This document shows, in pieces, positions 11,123 through 19,495 of a stretch of DNA of 64,000 bases. The DNA is from Bacteroidetes bacterium RIFCSPLOWO2_12_FULL_37_12 (GTDB lineage: Bacteria > Bacteroidota > Bacteroidia > 2-12-FULL-37-12): assembly GCA_001769655.1 (NCBI GenBank), contig MEPC01000019.1:107314-171313 (forward strand). Direction: 5' to 3'. The notes below the pieces were generated by a model. That model worked only from the letters and a program-made list of their open reading frames with translations. It was not told the origin of the DNA and made no database searches. The position numbers and the translations under genes are program-made. Within the stretch, counting starts at the first letter, position 1. The number at the start of each line of letters is the position of its first letter.

Positions 11123-13114
11123 TCACTCCATCATCAAATTCATATTTCTTGGATATTTTACAAAATATTTGTAACCAATTTCTTTTTTTTCATTTGGTTC
11201 CATGGACAAATCCCATGTTAATTTGCCTGTTTTATCATCTAATTTAGCGTTTGAATATTCGAGATGGAAAATTTCAATGGATTTTTTTTCAGTTATAGGA
11301 AACTGATCTTCCACCATGATTCTGATTTTAGTATTTTTATTATTTTTAATAATAATATTCCAGCCCACCACTTCTTTAATATTATTACCTAAAAATATTT
11401 TATCGTTCACTTCTTTTTTTCCTTCCCGCTTAACGATAATATTTCTATCTCTCCCCAACGAAACGGTTAGGGTATCGGTTGCCTGATTTGGGTTTAAAAT
11501 GGATTCGCCGGTATAGGTTCCCTGGTAATAAATATTTGATTTTCCCTGTAAAAAATTAAGGGATGCCCAATTTGTGATTTCAGCGGTTAGAAATACATCG
11601 GTTTCCAATTTTGGAACGGCATGATACACATAGTTTACGGGCACGCTTGCCTCTTTTATTTTTATGCTGTAATCCTCACCATCAGAGGGTATGGTATAAG
11701 GAATTTCGATCACATATTCCAGATTAGTAACACTGGTTTTAATAGAATTGGAAATGAAATTGGAAATTTCAATACCCGAACGTGATTCATCCTTATCAGT
11801 ACCGCCGTTTACATCACTTCTGATTTTTATTCCATCTATATAATATTGAGTATCTTCGGCGTGGGCTCCTTTGATGGCATTTTGATTTATAGACCTTCCT
11901 TCGCTACTCGGGTAAACTAACGGAGTTTTATAATCCAATATCAGGACCTCATCCAAGCGAACATCCTGGGAATTCATTTTTATATCCAGAAAAGTAATTT
12001 GAGCAGGAGAGATTTGGGTATTGTTTATTTTAGTAGATTGATACCCCACGTAAGATGTTTTTACGGAGTATTTTCCAGGTTTAATGGGTTTTATAGTATA
12101 TAAACCATCCACATCAGTGGCGCCACTTGCCACTAATTCATCTCCTTTATAAACCGACACATTTGCGAAAGGTAGTCCTTCATTGGTTTTGAAGTCATAC
12201 ACTTTACCTTTTAATGCGCCTGGTTCATGATTCGATGGCATATTGTCGTTGAAATTTTTTCGTTCGAGGTACCAGGCATTTAATTCCGGTTTAGTGCCGG
12301 TTAAGGAAGGATTTTGAGTGGAAAGTTTCATTTTAATATTATTCCAGCTTTCACCGGAAGATTGATATACGTTGGCATTATACACAATTACGAGCGGAAG
12401 CGTAATTTCTTCCACTCTGAAATCGTAATAAGGAGTCCATCCGGCAGAGGAGATATAATAACTTATTTGAATGATGGCATTTATATCTTTTTCACATTCG
12501 AGAGTGATTAATATTTTACTGTAAGTCCTGTGTTTTTTTGAAGTCAGTTCATTTAACTTCGTGTAGAATTCCTGAATTTTTTTGTTAGCCGATTCTAATT
12601 CGGTGGAAAGATTTAACTTTCCTTGTTTTATTTCATTAAGACGCACTCTATAGAAGTCAGCCGCTAATTTTATATCCGCTATTGCAGTGCCATCATCTTT
12701 TTTCTTTAGAGAGCTATTGTCGAGGAGTATTTTTTCTTCCAACTCAAAAACATTTTGTTTGTTTTTTATTTCTTTGATTTTTAATTCCTGCGCATCAATT
12801 TGTTTTTGTATTTCGGTTTCTTCCACTTCTTTTTTATTTTGGTTAGGATATTCGAGCTGGTGTTTAACGGAAAGAATGACACAATTTTCAATTCCAGCCA
12901 CTTGAATGCTTTGGGGATTTATTTCACTAGGCAGTTGATTGAGAATCAGAAGATGTTTTCCTTTTGTAGTTTGTAAGTGAGCATTGCGGGTAATCTGAGC
13001 GCCGCTGAAAAACACCGTTACGTCTGTAATTTTTGATTTGGTTTGCAGGGTATCGGTATTTGCAAAAGCCGTTGCAGAGAGAAGGAGCGTGAGAAAGAGG
13101 GAGGTTTTGTGCAT
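11123..13114 (-). CDS. DUF4139/DUF4140 (mucoidy-inhibitor-like) protein with inserted carboxypeptidase-regulatory-like domain
   Basis: 663 residues with a signal peptide (cleavage near ATAFA). Residues about 25-130 resemble DUF4140, followed by a coiled coil (about 90-200) and DUF4139 (SSAGWTPYYDFRV, then SSGESWNN). At about 300-395 the DUF4139 fold is interrupted by a carboxypeptidase-D-regulatory-like beta-sandwich (GALKGKVYDFKTNEGLPFAN). A short stretch follows that looks like the start of a TonB-receptor plug (QYYIDGIKIR, about 420). DUF4139 then resumes to the C-terminus. The family is widespread, secreted or periplasmic, and of unknown biochemistry; the name mucoidy inhibitor A comes from related proteins. 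Its 3' end is 135 bp from the adhesin pair, in the same orientation. Confidence 0.85.
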   Translation of the reverse strand: MHKTSLFLTLLLSATAFANTDTLQTKSKITDVTVFFSGAQITRNAHLQTTKGKHLLILNQLPSEINPQSIQVAGIENCVILSVKHQLEYPNQNKKEVEETEIQKQIDAQELKIKEIKNKQNVFELEEKILLDNSSLKKKDDGTAIADIKLAADFYRVRLNEIKQGKLNLSTELESANKKIQEFYTKLNELTSKKHRTYSKILITLECEKDINAIIQISYYISSAGWTPYYDFRVEEITLPLVIVYNANVYQSSGESWNNIKMKLSTQNPSLTGTKPELNAWYLERKNFNDNMPSNHEPGALKGKVYDFKTNEGLPFANVSVYKGDELVASGATDVDGLYTIKPIKPGKYSVKTSYVGYQSTKINNTQISPAQITFLDIKMNSQDVRLDEVLILDYKTPLVYPSSEGRSINQNAIKGAHAEDTQYYIDGIKIRSDVNGGTDKDESRSGIEISNFISNSIKTSVTNLEYVIEIPYTIPSDGEDYSIKIKEASVPVNYVYHAVPKLETDVFLTAEITNWASLNFLQGKSNIYYQGTYTGESILNPNQATDTLTVSLGRDRNIIVKREGKKEVNDKIFLGNNIKEVVGWNIIIKNNKNTKIRIMVEDQFPITEKKSIEIFHLEYSNAKLDDKTGKLTWDLSMEPNEKKEIGYKYFVKYPRNMNLMME

Positions 13115-13479
13115 GGGTTGGTTGTGATTATTTCGAGTACTGATGACACTGATTTTAAGATTTGTGAGGGATAAAATAAATATTGTAAAAAATGTACATT
13201 ATGCAAACATAGCATAAAATATTGAAATACCGAATGACAATAATCAGCCCTAATTGCAAAGTTAAATTTTTCTCCCTTTTACCTATATTCCATCCCAGAG
13301 ACGTCCAATTTGGGCGCCTATAGGTTTGGTGCAATATCTTTTCTTTCCTCCCCGACCCCCTCCATACAAATGACACTGTCATTCTGAACGACGCGTGGAG
13401 TTGTGCGACAGGGTGTAGAATCCTTAAAAATTGCATTGAGCCAATGATAGTTAATTATTGGACAAAGTCGTTCTAATTA

Positions 13480-13520
13480 ATACTCAATATACTGAGTATT
13501 ATTACTCAATATATTGAGTA
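13480..13520. promoter_or_regulatory. Tandem palindromic operator-like sites
   Basis: Two related palindromes lie 22 bp apart centre to centre, about two helical turns. The first, 13480-13499, has one mismatch. The second, TACTCAATATATTGAGTA at 13503-13520, is a perfect 18-bp palindrome. This is the layout of a paired site for a dimeric helix-turn-helix repressor. The nearest gene reading away is the DUF4139 gene, 366 bp off, so the sites look orphaned. Which protein binds is unknown. Confidence 0.5.
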
Positions 13521-13604
13521 TTTAGTATATTTGAGCTAATAAATAAAGCCAACCATCTCTCACTCTTCATAGCCGTCAACTTAAAGATAAATCTTACCCT
13601 TTCT

Positions 13605-13665
13605 AAAAGACCTCACCCCTGCCCCTCTCCAAAAAAATGGAGAGGGGGGGAGAAATTTGCCAAGT
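13605..13665. repeat. GC-rich intergenic hairpin repeat, copy 1
   Basis: The segment begins AAAGACCTCACCCC and carries CCCCTCTCC, a short A-run and GGAGAGGGG, forming a hairpin, and ends GAAATTTGCCAAGTGAA. Related copies are at 13718-13817 and 15606-15665. It is an interspersed, non-coding repeat in this genome. Confidence 0.7.
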
Positions 13666-13717
13666 GAAAACTATAAATTGAAAGTAATAATTGCTAAATA
13701 TATAAAATCTGGTTTCA

Positions 13718-13817
13718 AAAAGACCTCACCCCAACCCCTCTCTAAAAAAATACGGTAATCCGCCAGTGGCGGATTGAGCGAGATTGTACGGTAGGGGCAA
13801 GAAATTTGCCAAGTGAA
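13718..13817. repeat. GC-rich intergenic hairpin repeat, copy 2 (interrupted)
   Basis: It shares the AAAGACCTCACCCC start and the GAAATTTGCCAAGTGAA end with copy 1. Its middle is interrupted by about 35 bp containing the small inverted repeat AATCCGCCAGTGGCGGATT. Confidence 0.65.
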
Positions 13818-13939
13818 TAATATTATTTACTTTTTATACCCGATAGCGCGTCTTTTATTGTTAGTAAAACAGCTTTAAGATTATTTAACACTTCGTAATT
13901 TGTAAATCGAGTAATAAACATCTTTCATAATGCAGTTTT

Positions 13940-14015
13940 TTTCAACACAAAGACGCTGAGAAGCAAAGCTACACAAAGAGTTTACTTATTGCTTCTTAGT
14001 GTCTTTGTGTTGAAA
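13940..14015. repeat. Long inverted repeat (CACAAAGACGCTGAG family)
   Basis: Two 27-nt arms (13940-13966 and 13989-14015) are complementary with two mismatches around a 22-nt loop. The left arm reads TTTCAACACAAAGACGCTGA onward. A related fragment, AACACTAAGACACAAAGAAA, lies between the two exporter genes at 24560-24584. Confidence 0.8.
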
Positions 14016-14267
14016 TTTTCTTTTATTTTTTTTTATTACGCAAGAGTTTTATTATTCCGGCATGTTTCCCTCTATCCATAAGGGAATAAGGTTGGTGATA
14101 GAATCCCCTTTTTTTTTCTACTACGGTTGTTTGAAGGTTTTTAAATCGTTATAGTAGGATCACAATATCTAATATCAAATATCCAATACCTAATTTCCAT
14201 TACCATTTTCTAATTTCTACATTCATACCACACTGATCAGGTATATTTTAATTTTCGTTTTAAATAT

Positions 14268-14364
14268 GTCACGCAAAGGCGCAAAGTGCGCAAAGTATTA
14301 AGGACGCAGAGAAAAAAATCATTTATGATTTTTTTACTTTGCGTTCTTTGCGCCTTTGCGTGAC
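14268..14364. repeat. Long inverted repeat (CACGCAAAGGCGCAAAG family), copy 1
   Basis: The arms at 14268-14295 and 14337-14364 pair. Each is built from short near-tandem units of the type CGCAAAGG/CGCAAAGTG. An inner A/T palindrome at 14312-14335 forms the tip. A near-identical copy lies at 19317-19413 and a half copy at 19232-19291. Confidence 0.85.
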
Positions 14365-14440
14365 AACATTTTTTTATGCTGAGTAGTTATGGTTTTTTGA
14401 AGATTGTTAAAACGGGATCGCATTTTCTATTTTCTATTTT

Positions 14441-15574
14441 CTATTTTTCCCCTCCCTTCCTCAACACCCATCTCTCACTCTTTCTATGCAGAAAAAACAA
14501 CACAGCCGCAATCACAGAGTTGAACATCAATTTCAACAGCGGTGCCCCGCCCGTCACATAATCAATTACCGGGTCGGTGAGCACTAAGGTAAATTCAAAG
14601 AATAACATGAATACTACAAATACCGCCACTTCCATCACCCTGGCGGGAACTTTAATGCGTTTGAAAATACCGAGCCCCATACCGAGTATGAAAAGTACGA
14701 TGGCAATACTGGTATATTGCAACAGGTTACGTTTGCTAATTTTCTCTGCTTGTATTTTTGCTTCTTCTGCGGAACGCTTTTTTTGCAGTTCAATCAATTG
14801 CTCTTCCTTTCTCAATAATTGATTTTCTTTTTCTTTCTTATCGGTTTCGTATCGTGTTTACATATCTGCTATTTGTTTGGTGGTTTCTTCGTTCAGTATG
14901 CTGTCGTTATAAATGGAATATAATTTATGGTATTGGTGAGCGGATTTCCAGTTGCCGAGGGTGCTGTCTAATTGGGATAAGCCCTGATAAGAAAGTTTTG
15001 TCCACTCTTTTGTTCCGATTTCAGTGGAGATTTGCAAGCTCTTGTTCAAATATATTCTCGCCTGCGCAAATTTATTGAGCGTAGTATTTAATTTGCCGAT
15101 GTTGTTATAAGAATTTGCCATTCCGTTTTTGTCACCGATTTCTTCTCTTATAATTAACGCCTTCAAATAAAATCCCAATGCTTTCTCATAATCGCCTTTA
15201 TTATGGTGAATAAAGCCGATGTTGATGTAAGAAGTAGCCATTCCTTTTTTAAAATTCAGTTGGAGCGCCAGTTTCAAGGCATTATTACAAAAACGCAATC
15301 CCTCATCATATTTACCCATTAATCTGAATTCATTACTTAACTGGTTAAGGTGATTTACTTTATTGGTATCGTTGTGGTCAGATTTGAGTAAAGTAAGTAG
15401 GGAGTCAATGGAGCGGTTGTGTTCACCGGAATTGTTGGATTGTTGCGCGGAAGAATGTAAAACACAAAACAGGAAACAAAAAATGTAGAATGTAAAGCGC
15501 AAAATGAAAAAATGTAAAAGTATAAATGTAAAACGCAAAAATGAAAAACAAGAAATAATTAAAGAATTTTCCAT
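14441..15574 (-). pseudogene. TPR membrane-module protein interrupted by one nonsense codon
   Basis: A signal peptide (ending FCVLHSSAQ) and TPR repeats run from 15574 to an in-frame TAA at 14858-14860 (codon 239). The same frame then continues without any shift to 14441: a coiled coil, two or three membrane helices and the C-terminal module with FFEFTLVLTDP and TGGAP. The close paralog at 19496-23239 has CAA (Gln) at this codon, in QIADMQTRYETDK. One C-to-T change therefore explains the break. It has fewer TPRs than its paralogs. Either it is a recent pseudogene, or it yields a truncated 238-residue secreted TPR protein. A sequencing error is the alternative. Confidence 0.8.
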
Positions 15575-15605
15575 TAGGCAAACTTACGGGGAAATTTCGG
15601 TTTCT

Positions 15606-15665
15606 GAAAGACCTCATCCCAGCCCCTCTCCGAAAAAATGGAGCGGGGGGAGAGATTCGTTAAGT
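15606..15665. repeat. GC-rich intergenic hairpin repeat, copy 3
   Basis: It begins GAAAGACCTCATCCCAGCC and carries CCCCTCTCC, an A-run and GGAGCGGGGGG, as in the copies near 13.6 kb. The rest of the 292-bp gap (15575-15866) holds a possible -7 box TACATTTG at 15753-15760 and an A-rich run of AAACTTGAAACT-like units just before the next start codon. Confidence 0.6.
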
Positions 15666-15866
15666 GAAGACCATTTTTTTTGAGACGGGCTGGGGTGAAG
15701 TAGGAGTGTCGGAGTAACCAGTATCGCTATAAATTAAACGGATAAAAATGACTACATTTGTAAAAAAATATCTTTAAGGGAAACATACGTTTAGCGCAAT
15801 TCAAACACCAAACCGATATAGATTTTCAAAACTTGAAACTCAAAACTTAAAACTTGAAACTTGAAA

Positions 15867-18800
15867 ATGGTTTGTATAAAAAAAAGTATCTTCTTAATTC
15901 TCTTTTTATTAAATACATCCTACTTTCTACTTCACACTTCTTACAGCGCCTACTCACTGTCTTCTAAGACCGATTCCCTGCTAAAAATTGTACAAACCCT
16001 GCAGAAAAAATCTCAACGTACTTATACTCTTGACACTACATTAGTCAATAGTTTAAATTTGCTTGCGTGGGAACTCCGAAATAGAAATCCTGATACATCC
16101 ATTATTCTTTCTACTCGTGCTAAATTAAAAGCAGAAAATATCAACTATGACTTGGGTATTGGGCAGGCAAATCTGAATCTTGGCTGGTTTAATTATCTCA
16201 AGACAAATTTTACAAAGGCACTCGCACATTACAAAATTGCCCTTTCCGTATGGGAAAAAATGGAAAAAAATCCGGAGGTTAAAGATAAATCAATTATACT
16301 CCAAAAAAGAGCATCCACTTTTGGTAACCTTGGAAGCGTCTTTAGAAACCAGTCCCAAAATATCAAAGCATTAGATTATTATTTTAAGGCATTGAAAATT
16401 GATGAGGAACTTGGGAATAAAAAACGCGAAGCACTCTGGCTTAATAATATTGGAGTAATCTATACCGACCAGGCAATCTATACAAAAGCATTAGAATGTT
16501 ATTTTAAAGCGTTAAAAATAGCAGAACAATCGGGTGATAAAAACGGAATTGCTGATTATCTCAGCAATATTGGGAACATTTATCACAACAAATCTGATTG
16601 CCCTAAAGCATTGGAATATTATTTCAGTGCATTAAAAATTAAGGAAGAATTGGGAGACAAATATGGAATAGCAAACAATCTTGGAAATATCGGGCTTGTT
16701 TATTCCATTCAACATGAATATCAAAAAGCGCTGGAGTATCTTTTAAAGGAACTGAAAATAAAAGAATACTTAGGAGATGGTTATGGTGTTGCATCAAACC
16801 TTGGCAATATGGGTATCATCTATTCAAGCTTGAAAGAGTACTCTAAAGCATTGGAATATTATTTCAGAGCGTTGAAAATTAAAGAAGAAATCGGGGATGA
16901 AAAAGGAATGGCGGCTACGCTCGGAAATATTGGTACCATTTATTCCATTAAAGGAGAGTATGAAAAAGCGGAAGAATATCTGCAAAAAGCCAAGTTGCTT
17001 TGTGATAGTATTGGTGCTTTGCGTATCAATGAACAGATAGAAAATTCATACAGTAATTTAGATGGTTTTCGCGGCAACTTCAAAGGTTCCCTTGAACATT
17101 ACAAGAAATATATAGCGGCAAGAGATTCCATTTTTAACGAAGAAAACGAGAAAAAACAAACCCGCCTTGAGGTAAAATATGAATTTGAAAAAGAACAAAT
17201 CCTGAAAGAGCAGAATGAAAAGGAAAAAGCAAGAAAGTCAACAGAAACAAGACATCGCAGAGACAATTTGCAATATTCCTTGATTTTAATAGGCATGTTC
17301 GTTTTAATTACGATGCTTCTTTTACTTGGAAGATTAAAGGTTAATTACAGAATAGTAGCGGGATTGATTTTCATCGTATTCCTCATCTTTTTTGAATTTA
17401 TTTTAGTTTTTATAGATCCTTTTATAGATACATGGACAGGGGGCGCTCCGGGATGGAAACTCTCTATTAATGCGGTGATTGCCGCAATCATTTATCCGGT
17501 TCATACGCTATTTGAAAATTTTATAAAAAGAAAATTATTAATAGCTAAAAATGAAAAATCTATAAATGTCACTAACGCCAGTGACACTGAAAATTTAATT
17601 GGAAATTCCTCCGTAACAGGAAATCCTACTATGAAATTTATATTTTTTATGGGATTAATGATGATTTTTTTCATTAACGCCGGAAATAATAAAACAGAAG
17701 AAAAAAACAGTACATCCACATTATACTATGACTCGCTTAACTCAATATTGAATTCCACGAATGAAATGAATGTCATGGATACTTCCTATATATTTAAACT
17801 TAATTCCCTCGCATGGAAACTAAGCAAGAACAATCCGGATACTGCCATTCTCCTCTCCACAATGGCTTTGAAACTTGCGGAAAAATTTAACTATACTCTT
17901 GGGATTGGTGTTTCAAATCAAAACCTTGGTGCATTTAATCGCCTTATATCCAACTACACCCTTGCCCTTGAATATTTTGAAAACGGAATTCATGCCTGGG
18001 AAAAATTAGAAAAGAACGTAAACCAAGATGCTCAAAAATCTGGCAACCTCATTATCATGGATGTAAAATTAAAAAAAGCAAACGCTTTGAGTAATATGGG
18101 AAATGTTTATTTAGCCCAATCCGATTTTCCTAAAGCATTGGAAATTTATTTCATGTCTCTGAAAATAAGCGAAGAATTTAATGATAAAAAAGGAATAACC
18201 ACTTGTTCAGGAAACATCGGGATTGTTTATGCTTCCCAAAAAGATTATTCTAAAGCATTGGATTATTTTTTAATGGCATTGAAGACAGCAGAAGAAACCG
18301 GCGATAACGCCAAAATTTCAAATAACCTGATAAATATCGGAAATATCTATACTGCAAAAAGAGAGTACGCCGAAGCATTGAAGTATTTTTTCCGGGTACA
18401 AAATATAAAAGAATCGCATAAAGATAAAGCAGGGCTTGCAAGAATTCTTGGAAACATCGGGCTTGTTTACTATCAAAAATCCGATTACCCAAATGCGTTG
18501 AATTACTTATTAAAAGCGTTGAAAATTAAAGAAGAGTTAGGAGATAAATACGGAATGGCTATAAATTTTGGAAATTTAGGTATGCTTTATGTCCATTCAC
18601 CCTCCTTACCTTCCCCGCCCGGTGAAAAGAAAAAAGGATATGCGTTGGCGGAAAAATTTATTCAGAAAGCAATTTTTATCGGTGACAGCATCGGCGCCGT
18701 AACTATTAAGAGTGAGTATGAAAAGAGTTACAGTGAATTAGACAGCGCCCGTGGCAATTTCAAAGGTTCCCTGGAACATTACAAAAAATATATTAACGCC

Positions 18801-19229
18801 AGAGATATAATTTATAATGAGGAAAACGAGAAAAAACAAACCCGCACTGAGGCAAAATATGAATTTGAAAAAGCACGGATCCGGAAAGAGCAGAATGAGA
18901 AAGAAGCAGTAAGAATTGAAAAAGAAATGCGTGAACGAAGGGATCATCTGCAATATTCTGTGATAGCGTTTGGATTGATACTGCTTTTCATCTCCTTGAT
19001 TTTCGTGGGTAGAATGAAGATAAATCCCAAAATAACAGAAGGGTTGATATTTATTAATTTTTTAATATTCTTTGAATTTATTCTGGTTTTATCGGATCCA
19101 TTTCTGGATTCCATAACAGGGGGTGCGCCGGGCTTAAAGTTGCTGGTCAATGCCACTATAGCAGGGTTGATTTTTCCATTGCATGCGTTGATGGAGAATT
19201 TGGTGAAGGGGAGGATACTGGGTAATTAA
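15867..19229 (+). CDS. Double TPR / membrane-module protein (fusion of two tandem genes)
   Basis: 1120 residues. I chose the ATG at 15867 over a TTG two codons upstream. Module A has a signal peptide or membrane anchor (FLILFLLNTSYFLLHTSYS), about seven TPRs with YNNIG-like repeats, a charged coiled coil (about 425-465), membrane helices (about 475-560) and the motif FFEF (508-511) followed by DPFID and TGGAP. A second hydrophobic start-like segment, MKFIFFMGLMMIFF, begins at residue 589 (17631). Module B repeats the whole plan and ends with FFEF at 1068. TPRs bind peptides or partner proteins. The C-terminal module takes the place where related Bacteroidota proteins carry a histidine kinase or LuxR domain, and I see no kinase motif. 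A proline-rich insertion at about residues 910-924 looks repeat-derived. Confidence 0.8.
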   Translation: MVCIKKSIFLILFLLNTSYFLLHTSYSAYSLSSKTDSLLKIVQTLQKKSQRTYTLDTTLVNSLNLLAWELRNRNPDTSIILSTRAKLKAENINYDLGIGQANLNLGWFNYLKTNFTKALAHYKIALSVWEKMEKNPEVKDKSIILQKRASTFGNLGSVFRNQSQNIKALDYYFKALKIDEELGNKKREALWLNNIGVIYTDQAIYTKALECYFKALKIAEQSGDKNGIADYLSNIGNIYHNKSDCPKALEYYFSALKIKEELGDKYGIANNLGNIGLVYSIQHEYQKALEYLLKELKIKEYLGDGYGVASNLGNMGIIYSSLKEYSKALEYYFRALKIKEEIGDEKGMAATLGNIGTIYSIKGEYEKAEEYLQKAKLLCDSIGALRINEQIENSYSNLDGFRGNFKGSLEHYKKYIAARDSIFNEENEKKQTRLEVKYEFEKEQILKEQNEKEKARKSTETRHRRDNLQYSLILIGMFVLITMLLLLGRLKVNYRIVAGLIFIVFLIFFEFILVFIDPFIDTWTGGAPGWKLSINAVIAAIIYPVHTLFENFIKRKLLIAKNEKSINVTNASDTENLIGNSSVTGNPTMKFIFFMGLMMIFFINAGNNKTEEKNSTSTLYYDSLNSILNSTNEMNVMDTSYIFKLNSLAWKLSKNNPDTAILLSTMALKLAEKFNYTLGIGVSNQNLGAFNRLISNYTLALEYFENGIHAWEKLEKNVNQDAQKSGNLIIMDVKLKKANALSNMGNVYLAQSDFPKALEIYFMSLKISEEFNDKKGITTCSGNIGIVYASQKDYSKALDYFLMALKTAEETGDNAKISNNLINIGNIYTAKREYAEALKYFFRVQNIKESHKDKAGLARILGNIGLVYYQKSDYPNALNYLLKALKIKEELGDKYGMAINFGNLGMLYVHSPSLPSPPGEKKKGYALAEKFIQKAIFIGDSIGAVTIKSEYEKSYSELDSARGNFKGSLEHYKKYINARDIIYNEENEKKQTRTEAKYEFEKARIRKEQNEKEAVRIEKEMRERRDHLQYSVIAFGLILLFISLIFVGRMKINPKITEGLIFINFLIFFEFILVLSDPFLDSITGGAPGLKLLVNATIAGLIFPLHALMENLVKGRILGN

Positions 19230-19231
19230 TA

Positions 19232-19291
19232 TTTCACGCAAAGGCGCAAAGTGCGCAAAGAATAAAGTACGCAGAGAAAAAAAATCATTTA
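19232..19291. repeat. CACGCAAAGGCGCAAAG element, half copy
   Basis: It contains the left arm and AAAAAATCATTT of the long hairpin family but lacks the right arm. It follows the stop codon of the double TPR gene by 3 bp. Confidence 0.75.
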
Positions 19292-19316
19292 CCCCAATAG
19301 TATTTTTTTAAAATAT

Positions 19317-19413
19317 GTCACGCAAAGGCGCAAAGTGCGCAAAGTATTAAGGACGCAGAGAAAAAAATCATTTATGATTTTTTTACCTTGCGTTTTTTGC
19401 GCCTTTGCGTGAC
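19317..19413. repeat. Long inverted repeat (CACGCAAAGGCGCAAAG family), copy 2
   Basis: It is near-identical to 14268-14364, including the inner A/T palindrome. The similarity extends through flanking DNA into the 3' end of the adjacent TPR gene. The copies therefore arose by segmental duplication rather than independent insertion. Confidence 0.85.
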
Positions 19414-19495
19414 AACATTTTTTTATGCTGAGTAGTTATGGTTTTTTGAAGCTGTTAAAACGGTATCGCATTTTCTATTTTCTATCTTCTATTTT

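Larger units (their letters stand above)
13115..14440. other. Repeat-rich non-coding gap
   Basis: No convincing gene is present in these 1.3 kb. Short open frames here are repeat-derived. The gap contains a pair of operator-like palindromes (13480-13520), two copies of a GC-rich hairpin repeat (13605-13665 and 13718-13817) and two long hairpin elements (13940-14015 and 14268-14364), described separately. The stretch at 14160-14260 is plain AT-rich DNA in which I see nothing. Confidence 0.6.

Noticed and set aside
13155..13436. Overlapping open frames of 65-93 codons on the minus strand upstream of the DUF4139 gene
   Set aside because: They run through repeat-like and low-complexity DNA and have no recognisable protein features.
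13480..13520. Palindromes considered as a transcription terminator
   Set aside because: The arms are A/T-rich with almost no loop, there is no T-run and no gene ends nearby; an operator fits better.
14376..14822. Plus-strand open frames opposite the TPR gene end, repeated at 19425-19877
   Set aside because: They are antisense shadows of the paralogous coding sequence; the conserved similarity belongs to the minus strand.
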